Assembly: GCF_900187425.1 (NCBI RefSeq)
Contig: NZ_FYDJ01000020.1
Location: forward strand, 1-64,000
Source of the DNA: Pseudomonas sp. Irchel s3h14
GTDB lineage: Bacteria; Pseudomonadota; Gammaproteobacteria; Pseudomonadales; Pseudomonadaceae
Reading direction: 5' to 3'
DNA length: 64,000 nucleotides
This document shows positions 51,003 to 60,482 of this stretch, in pieces. The number at the start of each line of letters is the position of its first letter. Position 1 is the stretch's first letter. The notes under the pieces are model-generated. The model had not been told where the DNA came from, ran no database searches, and worked only from the letters and a program-made list of their open reading frames with translations. Both the position numbers and the translations under genes were made by a program.

Positions 51003-52805
51003 ATGGAGTTGACTGTGCCAAAAACAATCCGCATCGGTTGCGCCAGTGCCTTCTGGGGCGACACCTCGACCGCCGCCGCGCAACTGGTGGAAGGTGGGCG
51101 TCTGGACTATCTGGTCTTCGATTATCTGGCCGAGATTACGATGTCGATCATGGCCGGCGCGCGGATGAAAGATCCCCAGGCCGGTTACGCCAGCGACTTC
51201 ATCGAAGTCCTCAGCCCGCTGTTGGGTCAACTCGCCGAACAGAAAATCCGCGTCATCAGCAACGCCGGTGGGGTCAACCCGCAAGCTTGCGCCGCCGCCC
51301 TGCAAGCGGCCTGCGACAAGGCCGGAGTGACGCTGAAAATCGCCGTGCTGCTGGGCGATGACCTGCAGCCGCAGCTCAAACAGCTGGGCAGCAGCGGTAT
51401 CCATGAAATGTTCAGCGGCGCGCCCCTGCCGCCGATGTGCGTCTCGACCAACGCCTACCTCGGCGCACCCGGCATCGTCGAAGCCCTGCGTCTGGGCGCC
51501 GACATCGTCATCACCGGGCGCGTGGTCGACAGCGCCGTGGTCAGTGCCGCGCTGGTGCATGAGTTCGGCTGGTCGTGGCACGACTACGACAAACTCGCCC
51601 AGGCCGCATTGGCCGGGCACATCATCGAATGCGGCGCCCAATGCACCGGCGGCAACTTCACCGATTGGCGCGAGGTGCCCGACTACGAACACATCGGCTT
51701 CCCCATCGTCGAAGTCAGCGCCGACAGCCAGTTCATCGTCAGCAAACCCGAAGGTTCCGGCGGACTGGTCACACCGCTGACGGTCGGCGAGCAAATGCTG
51801 TATGAAATCGGCAACCCGCAGGCGTATCTGCTGCCGGACGTGGTCTGCGATTTCACTGAAGTCAAACTCGTGCAACAAGGCAAAAATGCGGTTCAGGTGC
51901 ACGGCGCAAAAGGCTTGCCGCCGACCGATCAGTACAAGGTCAGCGCGACGTACCCGGACGGTTTCCGCTGCACCGCCAGTTGCCTGATCGCCGGGATCGA
52001 TGCGGTCGACAAGGCGCGTCGAGTCAGCGAAGCGATCATCAACAAGACGTCGGAAATCTTCAGCCAGCGCGGCTGGGCGCCCTACAGCGAAGTGAACATC
52101 GAACTGCTCGGCAGCGAGGCCACTTACGGCCCCCACGGCCAGCGCCATGACAGCCGCGAAGTGGTGATCAAACTCGCGGTGCGCCATCCGGGTAAACAGG
52201 CGTTGATTGTGTTCTCCCGTGAGATCGCCCAGGCCGCCACCGGCATGGCGCCAGGACTGACCGGGATTGTCGGTGGACGGCCGACGGTGTATCCGCTGAT
52301 CCGGCTGTTCTCGTTCCTTATCGACAAAACCGCCTGCACGCTGGAAATTGATCTCAAGGGCCAGCGTCACCCCTGCGCCCTGCCCGCCGTTGATGTGCTC
52401 GACACCGCCGACCTGCCCGTGGCGTGCGCCCCACCGAAACCCTCAGACCGGGCCGATGCCAGCGTGGCCCTGCTAAAACTCGCCGTGGCGCGCTCCGGTG
52501 ACAAGGGCAATCACAGCAACATCGGCGTCATGGCCCGCAAGCCGGAGTACCTGCCGTGGATTGCCGAAGCCTTGACGCCGGAAGTGATCGTCGACTGGAT
52601 GAGTCATGTCCTCGATCCGATCCACGGACGTGTCGAACGCTGGTACCTGCCGGGCACCCACAGCCTTAATTTTCTGCTGGAAAACGCCCTGGGAGGCGGT
52701 GGCGTGGCCAGCCTGCGGATCGATCCGCAAGGCAAGTCCTTCGCCCAGCAACTGCTGGAAATCCAGATACCGGTGCCTCAGCGCATCGCCGACCAGGTCA
52801 ACTAG
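51003..52805 (+). CDS. atuA: Acyclic terpene utilisation protein AtuA
   Basis: 600 residues from the ATG behind GGAGGTGGCT; the open frame extends 87 codons upstream over the operators and is not coding there. It has the AtuA-type DUF1446 core (IRIGCASAFWGDTSTAA, LDYLVFDYLAEITMS, ADIVITGRVVDSA) and a C-terminal AtuA-like domain (AVARSGDKGNHSNIGV). It is needed for growth on citronellol/geraniol in pseudomonads; its biochemical step is not settled. First gene of atuABCDEF. Confidence 0.93.
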   Translation: MELTVPKTIRIGCASAFWGDTSTAAAQLVEGGRLDYLVFDYLAEITMSIMAGARMKDPQAGYASDFIEVLSPLLGQLAEQKIRVISNAGGVNPQACAAALQAACDKAGVTLKIAVLLGDDLQPQLKQLGSSGIHEMFSGAPLPPMCVSTNAYLGAPGIVEALRLGADIVITGRVVDSAVVSAALVHEFGWSWHDYDKLAQAALAGHIIECGAQCTGGNFTDWREVPDYEHIGFPIVEVSADSQFIVSKPEGSGGLVTPLTVGEQMLYEIGNPQAYLLPDVVCDFTEVKLVQQGKNAVQVHGAKGLPPTDQYKVSATYPDGFRCTASCLIAGIDAVDKARRVSEAIINKTSEIFSQRGWAPYSEVNIELLGSEATYGPHGQRHDSREVVIKLAVRHPGKQALIVFSREIAQAATGMAPGLTGIVGGRPTVYPLIRLFSFLIDKTACTLEIDLKGQRHPCALPAVDVLDTADLPVACAPPKPSDRADASVALLKLAVARSGDKGNHSNIGVMARKPEYLPWIAEALTPEVIVDWMSHVLDPIHGRVERWYLPGTHSLNFLLENALGGGGVASLRIDPQGKSFAQQLLEIQIPVPQRIADQVN

Positions 52806-52817
52806 AGGACTGTCGCC

Positions 52818-53702
52818 ATGGCTTACGATTCGATTTTCAAAGCCGATTTGTTTGCAGGCCAAAACATCATCGTCACCGGTGGCGGCAGCGGCATCGGCCG
52901 TTGCACCGCTCACGAACTGGCGGCCCTCGGCGCCCATGTGCTGCTGCTCGGGCGCAAGGCCGACAAGCTGAAAAACGTCGCGGCCGAGATTACCGAAGAT
53001 GGCGGCAAGGCTGACTGGATGGTCTGCGATATTCGTGAGGAAGAAGCGGTCAAGCATGTGGTCAGCGAGTTGATCCGCAAGTACGGACCGATTCACGGCC
53101 TGGTCAATAATGCCGGCGGGCAGTACCCGTCGCCGCTGGCGTCGATCAATCAAAAAGGCTTCGATACGGTGTTGCGCACCAACCTGATGGGCGGCTTCCT
53201 GATGGCCCGGGAAGTGTTCAATCAGTCCATGAGCACGCACGGCGGCGCCATCGTCAATATGCTCGCCGACATGTGGGGCGGCATGCCCGGCATGGGCCAC
53301 TCGGGCGCGGCGCGTTCGGGCATGGACAACCTCACCAAGACCGCTGCGTTCGAATGGGGTTATGCCGGGGTGCGGGTCAACGCCGTGGCGCCGGGCTGGA
53401 TCGCGTCCAGTGGCATGGACACCTACGAAGGCGCGTTCAAAGCGGTGATCCCGACGCTACGTGAGCACGTTCCACTGAAACGCATCGGCACCGAATCGGA
53501 GGTCAGCGCGGCAATCGTTTTCCTGCTCAGCCCGGCCGCGGCGTTTGTCAGTGGCAGCACCTTGCGCATCGACGGCGCCGCCAGCCTGGGCGGGCGCGCC
53601 TGGCCGATACACAAGGCGCAGATCAGTACGTCGTATAACGGTTTTCACCGCGCGTACTTACCAGACGTGCTCAGTCCGGACGTCCTCAAGGATAAGGAAT
53701 AA
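52818..53702 (+). CDS. atuB: Short-chain dehydrogenase AtuB
   Basis: 294 residues: NAD(P)-binding TGGGSGIG, NNAG motif, and HSGAARSG at the catalytic site, where the usual Tyr and Lys are replaced by Ser and Arg. This matches the peroxisomal enoyl-CoA reductase (PECR)-like branch rather than classical SDRs. It is predicted to act on a CoA or alcohol intermediate of citronellol degradation. It lies 12 bp after atuA and 3 bp before atuC. Confidence 0.88.
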   Translation: MAYDSIFKADLFAGQNIIVTGGGSGIGRCTAHELAALGAHVLLLGRKADKLKNVAAEITEDGGKADWMVCDIREEEAVKHVVSELIRKYGPIHGLVNNAGGQYPSPLASINQKGFDTVLRTNLMGGFLMAREVFNQSMSTHGGAIVNMLADMWGGMPGMGHSGAARSGMDNLTKTAAFEWGYAGVRVNAVAPGWIASSGMDTYEGAFKAVIPTLREHVPLKRIGTESEVSAAIVFLLSPAAAFVSGSTLRIDGAASLGGRAWPIHKAQISTSYNGFHRAYLPDVLSPDVLKDKE

Positions 53703-53705
53703 GCC

Positions 53706-55322
53706 ATGCCGGTGATTCAGTCGCAAGTGGACCCATTCAGCGAACAGTTCGCGCGCAATCGCGCGGCGATGCTGGTCGGCATCGAGCACGTCCGTCAGCT
53801 CGAACAGAACTTGCTGAACAAGGCGGCCGAAGCCAAACCCAGGTTCGAAAAACGCGGCCAATTGTTGCCCCGTGAACGCCTCAATCTGCTGCTGGACCCT
53901 GGCGCCCCGTTCCTCGAACTAGCCAGCCTGGCGGGCTACAAGCTGCACGACGACAAGGACGGCAGCTCCGCAGGCGGCGGCTTGATCGCCGGAATCGGCT
54001 ACGTGTCCGGCGTGCGCGTGCTGGTGGTGGCGAACAACAGTGCGATCAAGGGCGGGACCATTTCCCCCAGTGGTTTGAAAAAATCCCTGCGCCTGCAACA
54101 GATCGCCATGGAGAACAAACTGCCGGTCATTACCCTGGCCGAAAGCGGTGGCGCCAACCTCAATTACGCGGCGGAGATTTTCGTCGAAGGCGCCCGCAGC
54201 TTTGCCAATCAGGCGCGGATGTCAGCCATGGGCCTGCCGCAAATCACCGTGGTCCATGGCTCGGCCACGGCGGGCGGCGCCTATCAGCCGGGGCTGTCGG
54301 ATTACGTGGTGGTGGTGCGTGGCAAGGCCAAGCTGTTTCTGGCCGGCCCGCCGCTGCTCAAGGCTGCCACCGGTGAAGTCGCCACCGATGAAGCACTGGG
54401 CGGCGCCGAGATGCACTCGCAAATCGCCGGCACCGCTGAATACCTGGCCGAGAACGATGCCGATGGCGTGCGCCAGGTGCGCGAGATTGTCAGCCTGTTG
54501 CCGTGGAATGATCAGTTGCCCTGGTTACCCGAACGTCGGTGGGAAGAACCGCTCTACCCCATCGAAGAATTGCTCGGGCTGATTCCTGACGACGCGAAAA
54601 AACCTTACGACGTGCGCGAAATCATCGCGCGGATTGCCGACGGCTCGAACTTTCTCGAATTCAAGGGCGAGTTCGATCAGCAAACCGTCTGCGGCCACTT
54701 GCAGATTCAAGGCCGCGCCTGCGGGTTCATTGGCAACAATGGGCCGATCACGCCCAAGGGTGCGAGCAAGGCGGCGCAGTTCATTCAGCTCTGCGACCAA
54801 AGCCAGACGCCGCTGCTGTTTTTTCACAACACCACCGGGTTCATGGTCGGCACCGAGTCGGAGCAGCAAGGCGTGATCAAACACGGCGCGAAAATGATTC
54901 AAGCGGTGGCCAATGCCCGCGTGCCTAAACTGACTATCGTCGTCGGTGGCTCCTACGGCGCCGGCAACTACGCGATGTGCGGCCGCGGCCTCGACCCACG
55001 CTTCATTTTCGCCTGGCCCAACAGCCGCACGGCGGTGATGGGCGGCGCCCAGGCCGGCAAAGTGCTGCGGATCGTCACCGAGGCCAAGCAGGCCAAGGAC
55101 GGCCTGGTGCCCGACCCGACAATGCTCGACATGCTGGAACAGGTCACCGCGCAGAAACTCGACAGCCAGTCCACCGCACTCTATGGCAGCGCCAGTTTGT
55201 GGGACGACGGGTTGATCGATCCGCGGGATACCCGGACCTTGCTCGGGTACTTGCTGGATATCTGTCATGAGGCTGAAGTGCGGCCGCTGCAATCCAACAG
55301 CTTCGGAATCGCTAGGTTTTGA
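53706..55322 (+). CDS. atuC: Geranyl-CoA carboxylase beta (carboxyltransferase) subunit AtuC
   Basis: 538 residues, the size of acyl-CoA carboxylase beta subunits. N- and C-terminal crotonase-like halves show GGGLIAGIGYVSGVRVLVVA, SGGANLN (oxyanion glycines) and GGSYGAGNYAMCGRGLDP. It transfers CO2 from biotin of AtuF to the gamma-methyl of cis-geranyl-CoA. It is distinguished from the leucine-pathway LiuB by its place among atu genes. Its TGA stop overlaps the start of a type II repeat. Confidence 0.9.
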   Translation: MPVIQSQVDPFSEQFARNRAAMLVGIEHVRQLEQNLLNKAAEAKPRFEKRGQLLPRERLNLLLDPGAPFLELASLAGYKLHDDKDGSSAGGGLIAGIGYVSGVRVLVVANNSAIKGGTISPSGLKKSLRLQQIAMENKLPVITLAESGGANLNYAAEIFVEGARSFANQARMSAMGLPQITVVHGSATAGGAYQPGLSDYVVVVRGKAKLFLAGPPLLKAATGEVATDEALGGAEMHSQIAGTAEYLAENDADGVRQVREIVSLLPWNDQLPWLPERRWEEPLYPIEELLGLIPDDAKKPYDVREIIARIADGSNFLEFKGEFDQQTVCGHLQIQGRACGFIGNNGPITPKGASKAAQFIQLCDQSQTPLLFFHNTTGFMVGTESEQQGVIKHGAKMIQAVANARVPKLTIVVGGSYGAGNYAMCGRGLDPRFIFAWPNSRTAVMGGAQAGKVLRIVTEAKQAKDGLVPDPTMLDMLEQVTAQKLDSQSTALYGSASLWDDGLIDPRDTRTLLGYLLDICHEAEVRPLQSNSFGIARF

Positions 55323-55413
55323 TCGTTCCCACGCTCTGCGTGGGTATGCAGCCCGGGACGCTCCGCGTCCCAAGAGCGGACGCAGAGCGTCCACGCAGAG
55401 CGTGGGAACGATC
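55321..55413. repeat. Type II palindromic repeat, copy 3, inside the atu operon
   Basis: Begins GATCGTTCCCACGCTCTGCG right at the atuC stop and ends in the reverse complement; shorter than the copies at 14505 and 24755 because the inner part is reduced. It lies between atuC and atuD. Confidence 0.85.
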
Positions 55414-55456
55414 GGGAAGACACGGCAACGATCCGTTATTCAGGAGAACAATAAAA

Positions 55457-56614
55457 ATGATCTTCACCCAGGAACACGAAGCACTGCGCCGCACCGTCCG
55501 CCAATTCGTCGATCACGAGATCAATCCTCACGTCGAGGCATGGGAAAAGGACGGGCGCTTTCCGATCCACGAGATCTTCCGCAAGGCCGGCGACCTCGGC
55601 CTGCTGGGGATTTCCAAACCGGAAAAGTTCGGCGGCATGGGGCTCGATTACAGCTATTCGATCGTCGCGGCTGAAGAGTTCGGCACCATCCACTGCGGCG
55701 GCATTCCGATGTCCATCGGCGTGCAGACCGACATGTGCACCCCGGCGCTGGCGCGTTTCGGCTCCGATGAACTGCGTGAAGAATTCCTGCGACCGGCGAT
55801 CACTGGCGAGCAGGTCGGCTGCATCGGTGTTTCCGAAGTTGGCGCCGGTTCCGACGTGGCCGGTTTGAAAACCACCGCCCGCAAGGACGGCGACGACTAC
55901 GTGATCAACGGCAGCAAGATGTGGATCACCAACTCGCCGAGCGCCGATTTCATCTGCCTGCTGGCCAACACCTCGGACGACAAACCGCACATCAACAAGT
56001 CACTGATCATGGTGCCGATGAACACGCCGGGCATCAGCCTCAGCTCGCACCTGGACAAGCTCGGCATGCGCAGTTCGGAAACCGCTCAGGTGTTTTTCGA
56101 CAACGTGCGCGTGCCGCAACGCAACCGCATCGGCCATGAAGGCGCGGGGTTCATGATGCAGATGCTGCAGTTCCAGGAGGAACGGCTATTCGGCGCGGCG
56201 AACATGATCAAGGGCCTGGAGTACTGCATCGACAGCACCATCGAGTACTGCAAGGAACGTAAAACCTTCGGCAGTGCGCTGATCGACAATCAGGTCATCC
56301 ACTTTCGACTGGCCGAACTGCAAACCGAAATCGAATGCCTGCGGGCGCTGGTCTATCAGGCTACCGAGCAATACATCAAAGGCCAGGACGTCACCCGTCT
56401 GGCGTCGATGGCCAAACTCAAGGCCGGGCGTCTGGGCCGGGAAGTCAGCGACAGCTGCCTGCAATACTGGGGCGGCATGGGCTTCATGTGGGACAACCCG
56501 GTCGCCCGCGCTTACCGTGACGTGCGGCTGGTGTCGATCGGCGGCGGTGCCGACGAAATCATGCTGGGGATCATCTGCAAACTCATGGGCATCCTGCCGG
56601 GGAAAAAGAAATGA
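55457..56614 (+). CDS. atuD: Citronellyl-CoA dehydrogenase AtuD
   Basis: 385 residues from the ATG behind CAGGAG; the open frame upstream runs through the repeat. Acyl-CoA dehydrogenase with IGVSEVGAGSDVAGLKT (FAD/substrate loop) and QYWGGMGFM. The C-terminal site of most family members lacks the catalytic Glu; instead Glu241-Glu242 (FQEERLFGA) lies at the isovaleryl-CoA dehydrogenase position, as for branched substrates. It makes the cis-2 double bond of geranyl-CoA. Confidence 0.88.
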   Translation: MIFTQEHEALRRTVRQFVDHEINPHVEAWEKDGRFPIHEIFRKAGDLGLLGISKPEKFGGMGLDYSYSIVAAEEFGTIHCGGIPMSIGVQTDMCTPALARFGSDELREEFLRPAITGEQVGCIGVSEVGAGSDVAGLKTTARKDGDDYVINGSKMWITNSPSADFICLLANTSDDKPHINKSLIMVPMNTPGISLSSHLDKLGMRSSETAQVFFDNVRVPQRNRIGHEGAGFMMQMLQFQEERLFGAANMIKGLEYCIDSTIEYCKERKTFGSALIDNQVIHFRLAELQTEIECLRALVYQATEQYIKGQDVTRLASMAKLKAGRLGREVSDSCLQYWGGMGFMWDNPVARAYRDVRLVSIGGGADEIMLGIICKLMGILPGKKK

Positions 56615-57408
56615 GTACCCTGCCGGTTTGCCAGACCTTGCTGCTGGAATCGCACAACGGCGTTCTGCACATCACCCTCAACCGCCCGGAAAGCCGCAAT
56701 GCCATGAGCCTGTTGATGGTCGCGGAACTGCGTGCCGTGCTGTTGGCCGTGCGCGATGACCGTGAGATTCGTGCCTTGGTGATCGGTGGTGCCGGCGGGC
56801 ATTTTTGCGCCGGCGGCGACATCAAGGACATGGCCAACGCACGCGCTCAAGGCCCAAGCGCCTATCGCGACTTGAATCGCGCATTCGGTGCGCTGCTGCA
56901 AGAGGTGCAACACGCGCCGCAAGTGGTGATCACGGTGCTGCAAGGCGCGGTGCTCGGCGGTGGTTTTGGTCTGGCCTGCGTCAGCGACGTCGCCTTGGCC
57001 GATCATCAGGCGCAATTCGGTCTGCCGGAAACCAGCCTCGGTCTGCTGCCAGCGCAAATCGCGCCGTTTGTGGTGCAGCGCATCGGCCTGACTCAGACTC
57101 GCCGACTGGCGCTGACCGCGGCACGTTTCGATGGCACACACGCACGGCGCATCGGACTGGTGCATTTTGTCGAGCATGACGCGCAAGCATTGGCCGAGCG
57201 TCTCGATGAAATTCTGGCCCACGTGTTGTGCTGCGCGCCGGAGGCCAATGCGATGACCAAAAAGCTGTTGCTCGCGAGTGCCGGCCAGCCATCGAATGCG
57301 TTGCTGGATGAAGCAGCCGATTGGTTCAACGAGGCGGTGACCGGGGCTGAAGGTATTGAGGGGACCATGGCCTTCGTGCAGAAACGCAAACCGGGCTGGG
57401 CCCTTTAA
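56611..57408 (+). CDS. atuE: Isohexenylglutaconyl-CoA hydratase AtuE
   Basis: 265 residues of the crotonase fold: GGHFCAGGDIKDMAN (first oxyanion element) and GAVLGGGFGLACVSD (second). It hydrates the geranyl-CoA carboxylase product to 3-hydroxy-3-isohexenylglutaryl-CoA. ATGA overlap with atuD shows coupling. A REP pair separates it from atuF. Confidence 0.87.
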   Translation: MSTLPVCQTLLLESHNGVLHITLNRPESRNAMSLLMVAELRAVLLAVRDDREIRALVIGGAGGHFCAGGDIKDMANARAQGPSAYRDLNRAFGALLQEVQHAPQVVITVLQGAVLGGGFGLACVSDVALADHQAQFGLPETSLGLLPAQIAPFVVQRIGLTQTRRLALTAARFDGTHARRIGLVHFVEHDAQALAERLDEILAHVLCCAPEANAMTKKLLLASAGQPSNALLDEAADWFNEAVTGAEGIEGTMAFVQKRKPGWAL

Positions 57409-57426
57409 AAGCTTCGTCGGAACGCC

Positions 57427-57493
57427 GCCCGGAGCAAGCCCGCTCCCACAGGGGAATGCATTTCAAATGTGGGAGCGGGCTTGCTCGCGAAGA
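57427..57493. repeat. REP pair between atuE and atuF
   Basis: GCCCGGAGCAAGCCCGCTCC and its inverted partner GTGGGAGCGGGCTTGCTCGC with a 20-base centre. Confidence 0.85.
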
Positions 57494-57531
57494 GGCCATC
57501 ACTTGCACCGCACAACTTGAGAGAAGACCCT

Positions 57532-59493
57532 ATGCCCGGACTCAGAAAAATCCTGATCGCCAACCGCGGTGAAATCGCCTGCCGCATCCAGCGCACCGCC
57601 GAGGCCCTGGGCTATCGCACGGTCGCGGTGTTCAGCGATGCCGACGCCGATGCCCTGCATGTGCAGATGGCCGACGAAGCCGTGAACATCGGCCCGGCCC
57701 CGGTTCAGCAGTCCTATCTGAATATCCCGGCCATTCTCGACGCCGCCCGGCGCACGGGCGCTGACGCGATCCATCCGGGCTACGGCTTCCTCTCGGAAAA
57801 TGCCGGCTTCGCCCGCGCCTGCCAGGATGCCGGCATCACCTTCATCGGCCCCAGCCCCGAAGCCATCGAACTGATGGGCAGCAAACGCCTGTCGAAACTC
57901 GCCATGCTCGATGCCGGTGTGCCGTGCATCAAGGGTTATCAGGGCAAAGAACAGGACGACGCAACCCTTAGCCGCGAAGCCGCACGCATCGGCTATCCAC
58001 TGATGATCAAGGCCAGTGCCGGCGGTGGCGGACGTGGCATGCGCCTAGTGCACGAGGCCAACGATCTGTTGGAGCAACTGCGCACCGCCCGCTCCGAAGC
58101 GCTGCATGGGTTTGGCAGTGACGAACTGATTCTCGAGCAAGCGCTGATCGACCCGCGTCACGTCGAAGTCCAACTGTTCGGCGACCAGCACGGCAACCTG
58201 ATCTACCTTGGCGAGCGCGACTGCTCGATCCAGCGTCGCCATCAAAAAGTCATCGAAGAAGCGCCCTGCCCGGTGATGACCGCCGAGTTGCGTCAGGCCA
58301 TGGGCGAAGCGGCGCTCAAGGCGGGGCGCGCCGTGAATTACGTCGGCGCTGGCACTGTCGAGTTCCTGCTGGATGCGCGCGGGCAGTTTTATTTTCTGGA
58401 GATGAACACCCGACTCCAGGTGGAGCACCCGGTGACCGAATTGATCACCGGCCTCGATCTGGTGGCCTGGCAGTTGCACGTCGCCGAAGGACTGCCCCTG
58501 CCGTTGCGACAGGAGCAGGTTCAGCTCAGCGGCCATGCCATGGAAGTCCGTTTGTACGCCGAAGATCCGGCACACGATTTTCTCCCACAAACCGGCCGTA
58601 TCACCGCGTGGGAGCCTACGTTGCAGCGCGGCGTGCGGATCGACCATGGCCTGATTGAAGGCCAGACAATCAGCCCGTTTTATGACCCGATGCTGGGCAA
58701 GATCATCGCCCACGGCGCCACCCGCGAAGAAGCCCGGCGTAAGTTGCTGCGGGCGGTGCAGGACAGTGTGCTGCTTGGCGTACAGAGCAATCAGCGCTTG
58801 CTCGCCAGCCTGCTCGAACACCCACAGTTCATCAGTGGCGAGTTCAGCACCGGGTTCATCCAGACTCACTTCACCGAGCATCCCTGCCTGCATACGTATG
58901 TGCCGAGCGCCGAAGAACTGGCCATCGCTGCTGCGCTGTTCTATCAAGCCTCGGCGCAGGTTCATCACGCGCCACTGGCCGGTTGGCGAAACAACGCCAG
59001 CGTGCCCTTGCACTATCGAATCGGCCTTGAGGATCAGGATTGGTCAGTGGAACTGAACGCTGTGTCGGGTGAACCGTATCGGATTCAAGTGGCCACAACG
59101 CCCTTTGAATTGAAGGTCATCCGGTGCGACGGACGCTGGGCCAGCCTGGAAATCAACGGTATCCGGCGACGTCATGCTTACCGTCTTGAGGCCGGGCAAC
59201 TCTGGCTGTTCACCCGTCCCGGCAGTGTGCGGCTGATGGACCGGACGAAGGCCGTGGTCAACAGCCAGGCCAGCGTCAGCACCGGCACTCTCAAGGCTCC
59301 GATGGACGGGGCGATCGTCGATGTGCTGGTGACTGAGGGCAGCCCGGTCAGTAAAGGCCAATTGTTGGTGGTGCTGGAGGCCATGAAAATGGAGCATCCG
59401 CTCAAGTCAGGCATCGACGGCGTGCTCAAGCGCTTGCAGGTCAGGGTCGGTGACCAGGTGAAAAATCGTCAGATTTTGTTGGAGGTCGAATAA
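57532..59493 (+). CDS. atuF: Geranyl-CoA carboxylase alpha (biotin) subunit AtuF
   Basis: 653 residues from MPGLRKILIANRGEIA; the frame also extends upstream into the REP pair. Biotin carboxylase domain (1-445) with ATP-grasp glycine loop SAGGGGRGM and FLEMNTRLQVEHPVTE; linker; C-terminal biotin carrier domain with biotinyl Lys in VLEAMKMEHPLK. It carboxylates biotin for AtuC. It ends the cluster here: atuG and atuH of P. aeruginosa do not follow. Confidence 0.92.
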   Translation: MPGLRKILIANRGEIACRIQRTAEALGYRTVAVFSDADADALHVQMADEAVNIGPAPVQQSYLNIPAILDAARRTGADAIHPGYGFLSENAGFARACQDAGITFIGPSPEAIELMGSKRLSKLAMLDAGVPCIKGYQGKEQDDATLSREAARIGYPLMIKASAGGGGRGMRLVHEANDLLEQLRTARSEALHGFGSDELILEQALIDPRHVEVQLFGDQHGNLIYLGERDCSIQRRHQKVIEEAPCPVMTAELRQAMGEAALKAGRAVNYVGAGTVEFLLDARGQFYFLEMNTRLQVEHPVTELITGLDLVAWQLHVAEGLPLPLRQEQVQLSGHAMEVRLYAEDPAHDFLPQTGRITAWEPTLQRGVRIDHGLIEGQTISPFYDPMLGKIIAHGATREEARRKLLRAVQDSVLLGVQSNQRLLASLLEHPQFISGEFSTGFIQTHFTEHPCLHTYVPSAEELAIAAALFYQASAQVHHAPLAGWRNNASVPLHYRIGLEDQDWSVELNAVSGEPYRIQVATTPFELKVIRCDGRWASLEINGIRRRHAYRLEAGQLWLFTRPGSVRLMDRTKAVVNSQASVSTGTLKAPMDGAIVDVLVTEGSPVSKGQLLVVLEAMKMEHPLKSGIDGVLKRLQVRVGDQVKNRQILLEVE

Positions 59494-59564
59494 GCCGCTA
59501 GGCGGATCCGCCGGGTTTGGCTACGCTCAAGCCCTATCAGGACGCGGATACCAGGAACCCTGCG

Positions 59565-60107
59565 ATGCCTCACTGGCTGGTCATTGATCTAGAAGCCACC
59601 ACCGATGAGGGTGGTTGGCCAGTAACGGAAATGGAAATCATCGAAATCGGCGCCACCCTGGTGGACCGCAAGGGGCGCGAACTGGATGCTTTCCAGCGTT
59701 TCGTCCGGCCGCTGCGTCGGCCCTTGCTGACGCCGTTTTGCCGGCAACTGACCCGCATCACCCAGGCCAACATCGACGCCGCGCAGCCTCTGAGTGAGGT
59801 CTGGGCGTCGTTCGAACACTGGCTCGGCCAGCATCACTCGCGCCTCGAAGGCTGGGTCAGTTGGGGCGATTACGATCGCAAACAGTTGGTTCAGGAGTGG
59901 GAGCGTCTGCAACTCGACAGCGCCCTGAGCCGGGTGCCGCACATGAACCTCAAACAGCGCTTTGCCAAGGCTCGCCGGCTGGAACGCCCGCTGGGGCTCA
60001 ACGGCGCGCTGCAACTGGCGGGCATGCAGTTCAGTGGCCAACAACATCGGGCGCTAGAAGATGCGCGCAATACCGCACGATTATTGCCACTGGTTCTTCC
60101 GACTTAG
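59565..60107 (+). CDS. 3'-5' exonuclease of the DEDDh family
   Basis: 180 residues from MPHWLVIDLEATTDEGG with AGGAA before the ATG. Exo I IDLEAT (Asp and Glu ligands), Exo II around NIDAAQPLSEVWASF and Exo III HRALEDARNTARL (His and Asp) give the RNase T/DnaQ-like active site. Such stand-alone enzymes trim RNA or DNA; the substrate is unknown. It is not part of the atu pathway. Confidence 0.88.
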   Translation: MPHWLVIDLEATTDEGGWPVTEMEIIEIGATLVDRKGRELDAFQRFVRPLRRPLLTPFCRQLTRITQANIDAAQPLSEVWASFEHWLGQHHSRLEGWVSWGDYDRKQLVQEWERLQLDSALSRVPHMNLKQRFAKARRLERPLGLNGALQLAGMQFSGQQHRALEDARNTARLLPLVLPT

Positions 60108-60176
60108 AGAGGTGACGCCGGCATGGGCCTTGTGCATACTGGCCAGCCCTTTTTAGCCCTTTTCGAGGAATCGCCC

Positions 60177-60461
60177 ATGTTTAAAGTCAACGAGTACTTC
60201 GACGGCACCGTCAAGTCGATCGCCTTTGGCACCGCTGAAGGTCCTGCGACCCTCGGCGTCATGGCACCGGGCGAGTACGAATTCGGCACCAGCCAGCGTG
60301 AAATCATGCACGTGGTGTCCGGCGCCCTGACCGTCAAACTGCCGGACAGCAGCGACTGGGAAACCTTCGCCGCCGGCAGCCAGTTCAACGTACCCGCCAA
60401 CAGCAAGTTCCAGCTGAAAGTGGCCGTCGACACCGCTTACCTGTGCGAATACCGCGGCTAA
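60177..60461 (+). CDS. ppnP: Pyrimidine/purine nucleoside phosphorylase PpnP
   Basis: 94 residues, the full size of the former DUF1255 family, with a cupin-like beta barrel: MFKVNEYFDGTVKSIAF, GVMAPGEYEFGT and the C-terminal VDTAYLCEYRG. PpnP phosphorolyses a broad range of nucleosides. An ATG 18 codons upstream is in frame but has no family match; CGAGGAATCGCCC gives the better start. A terminator follows. Confidence 0.9.
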   Translation: MFKVNEYFDGTVKSIAFGTAEGPATLGVMAPGEYEFGTSQREIMHVVSGALTVKLPDSSDWETFAAGSQFNVPANSKFQLKVAVDTAYLCEYRG

Positions 60462-60482
60462 AACCCTGGGTTTCACAGCGAC

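Noticed and set aside
50988..52370. A 460-codon reverse frame opposite atuA.
   Set aside because: Rich in Asp, His and Gln without motifs; atuA is supported by family motifs and its ribosome-binding site.
11161..57493. Spaced palindromic repeats as a CRISPR array.
   Set aside because: The repeats are single inverted pairs scattered over the window, not regularly spaced direct repeats, and no cas genes are present.
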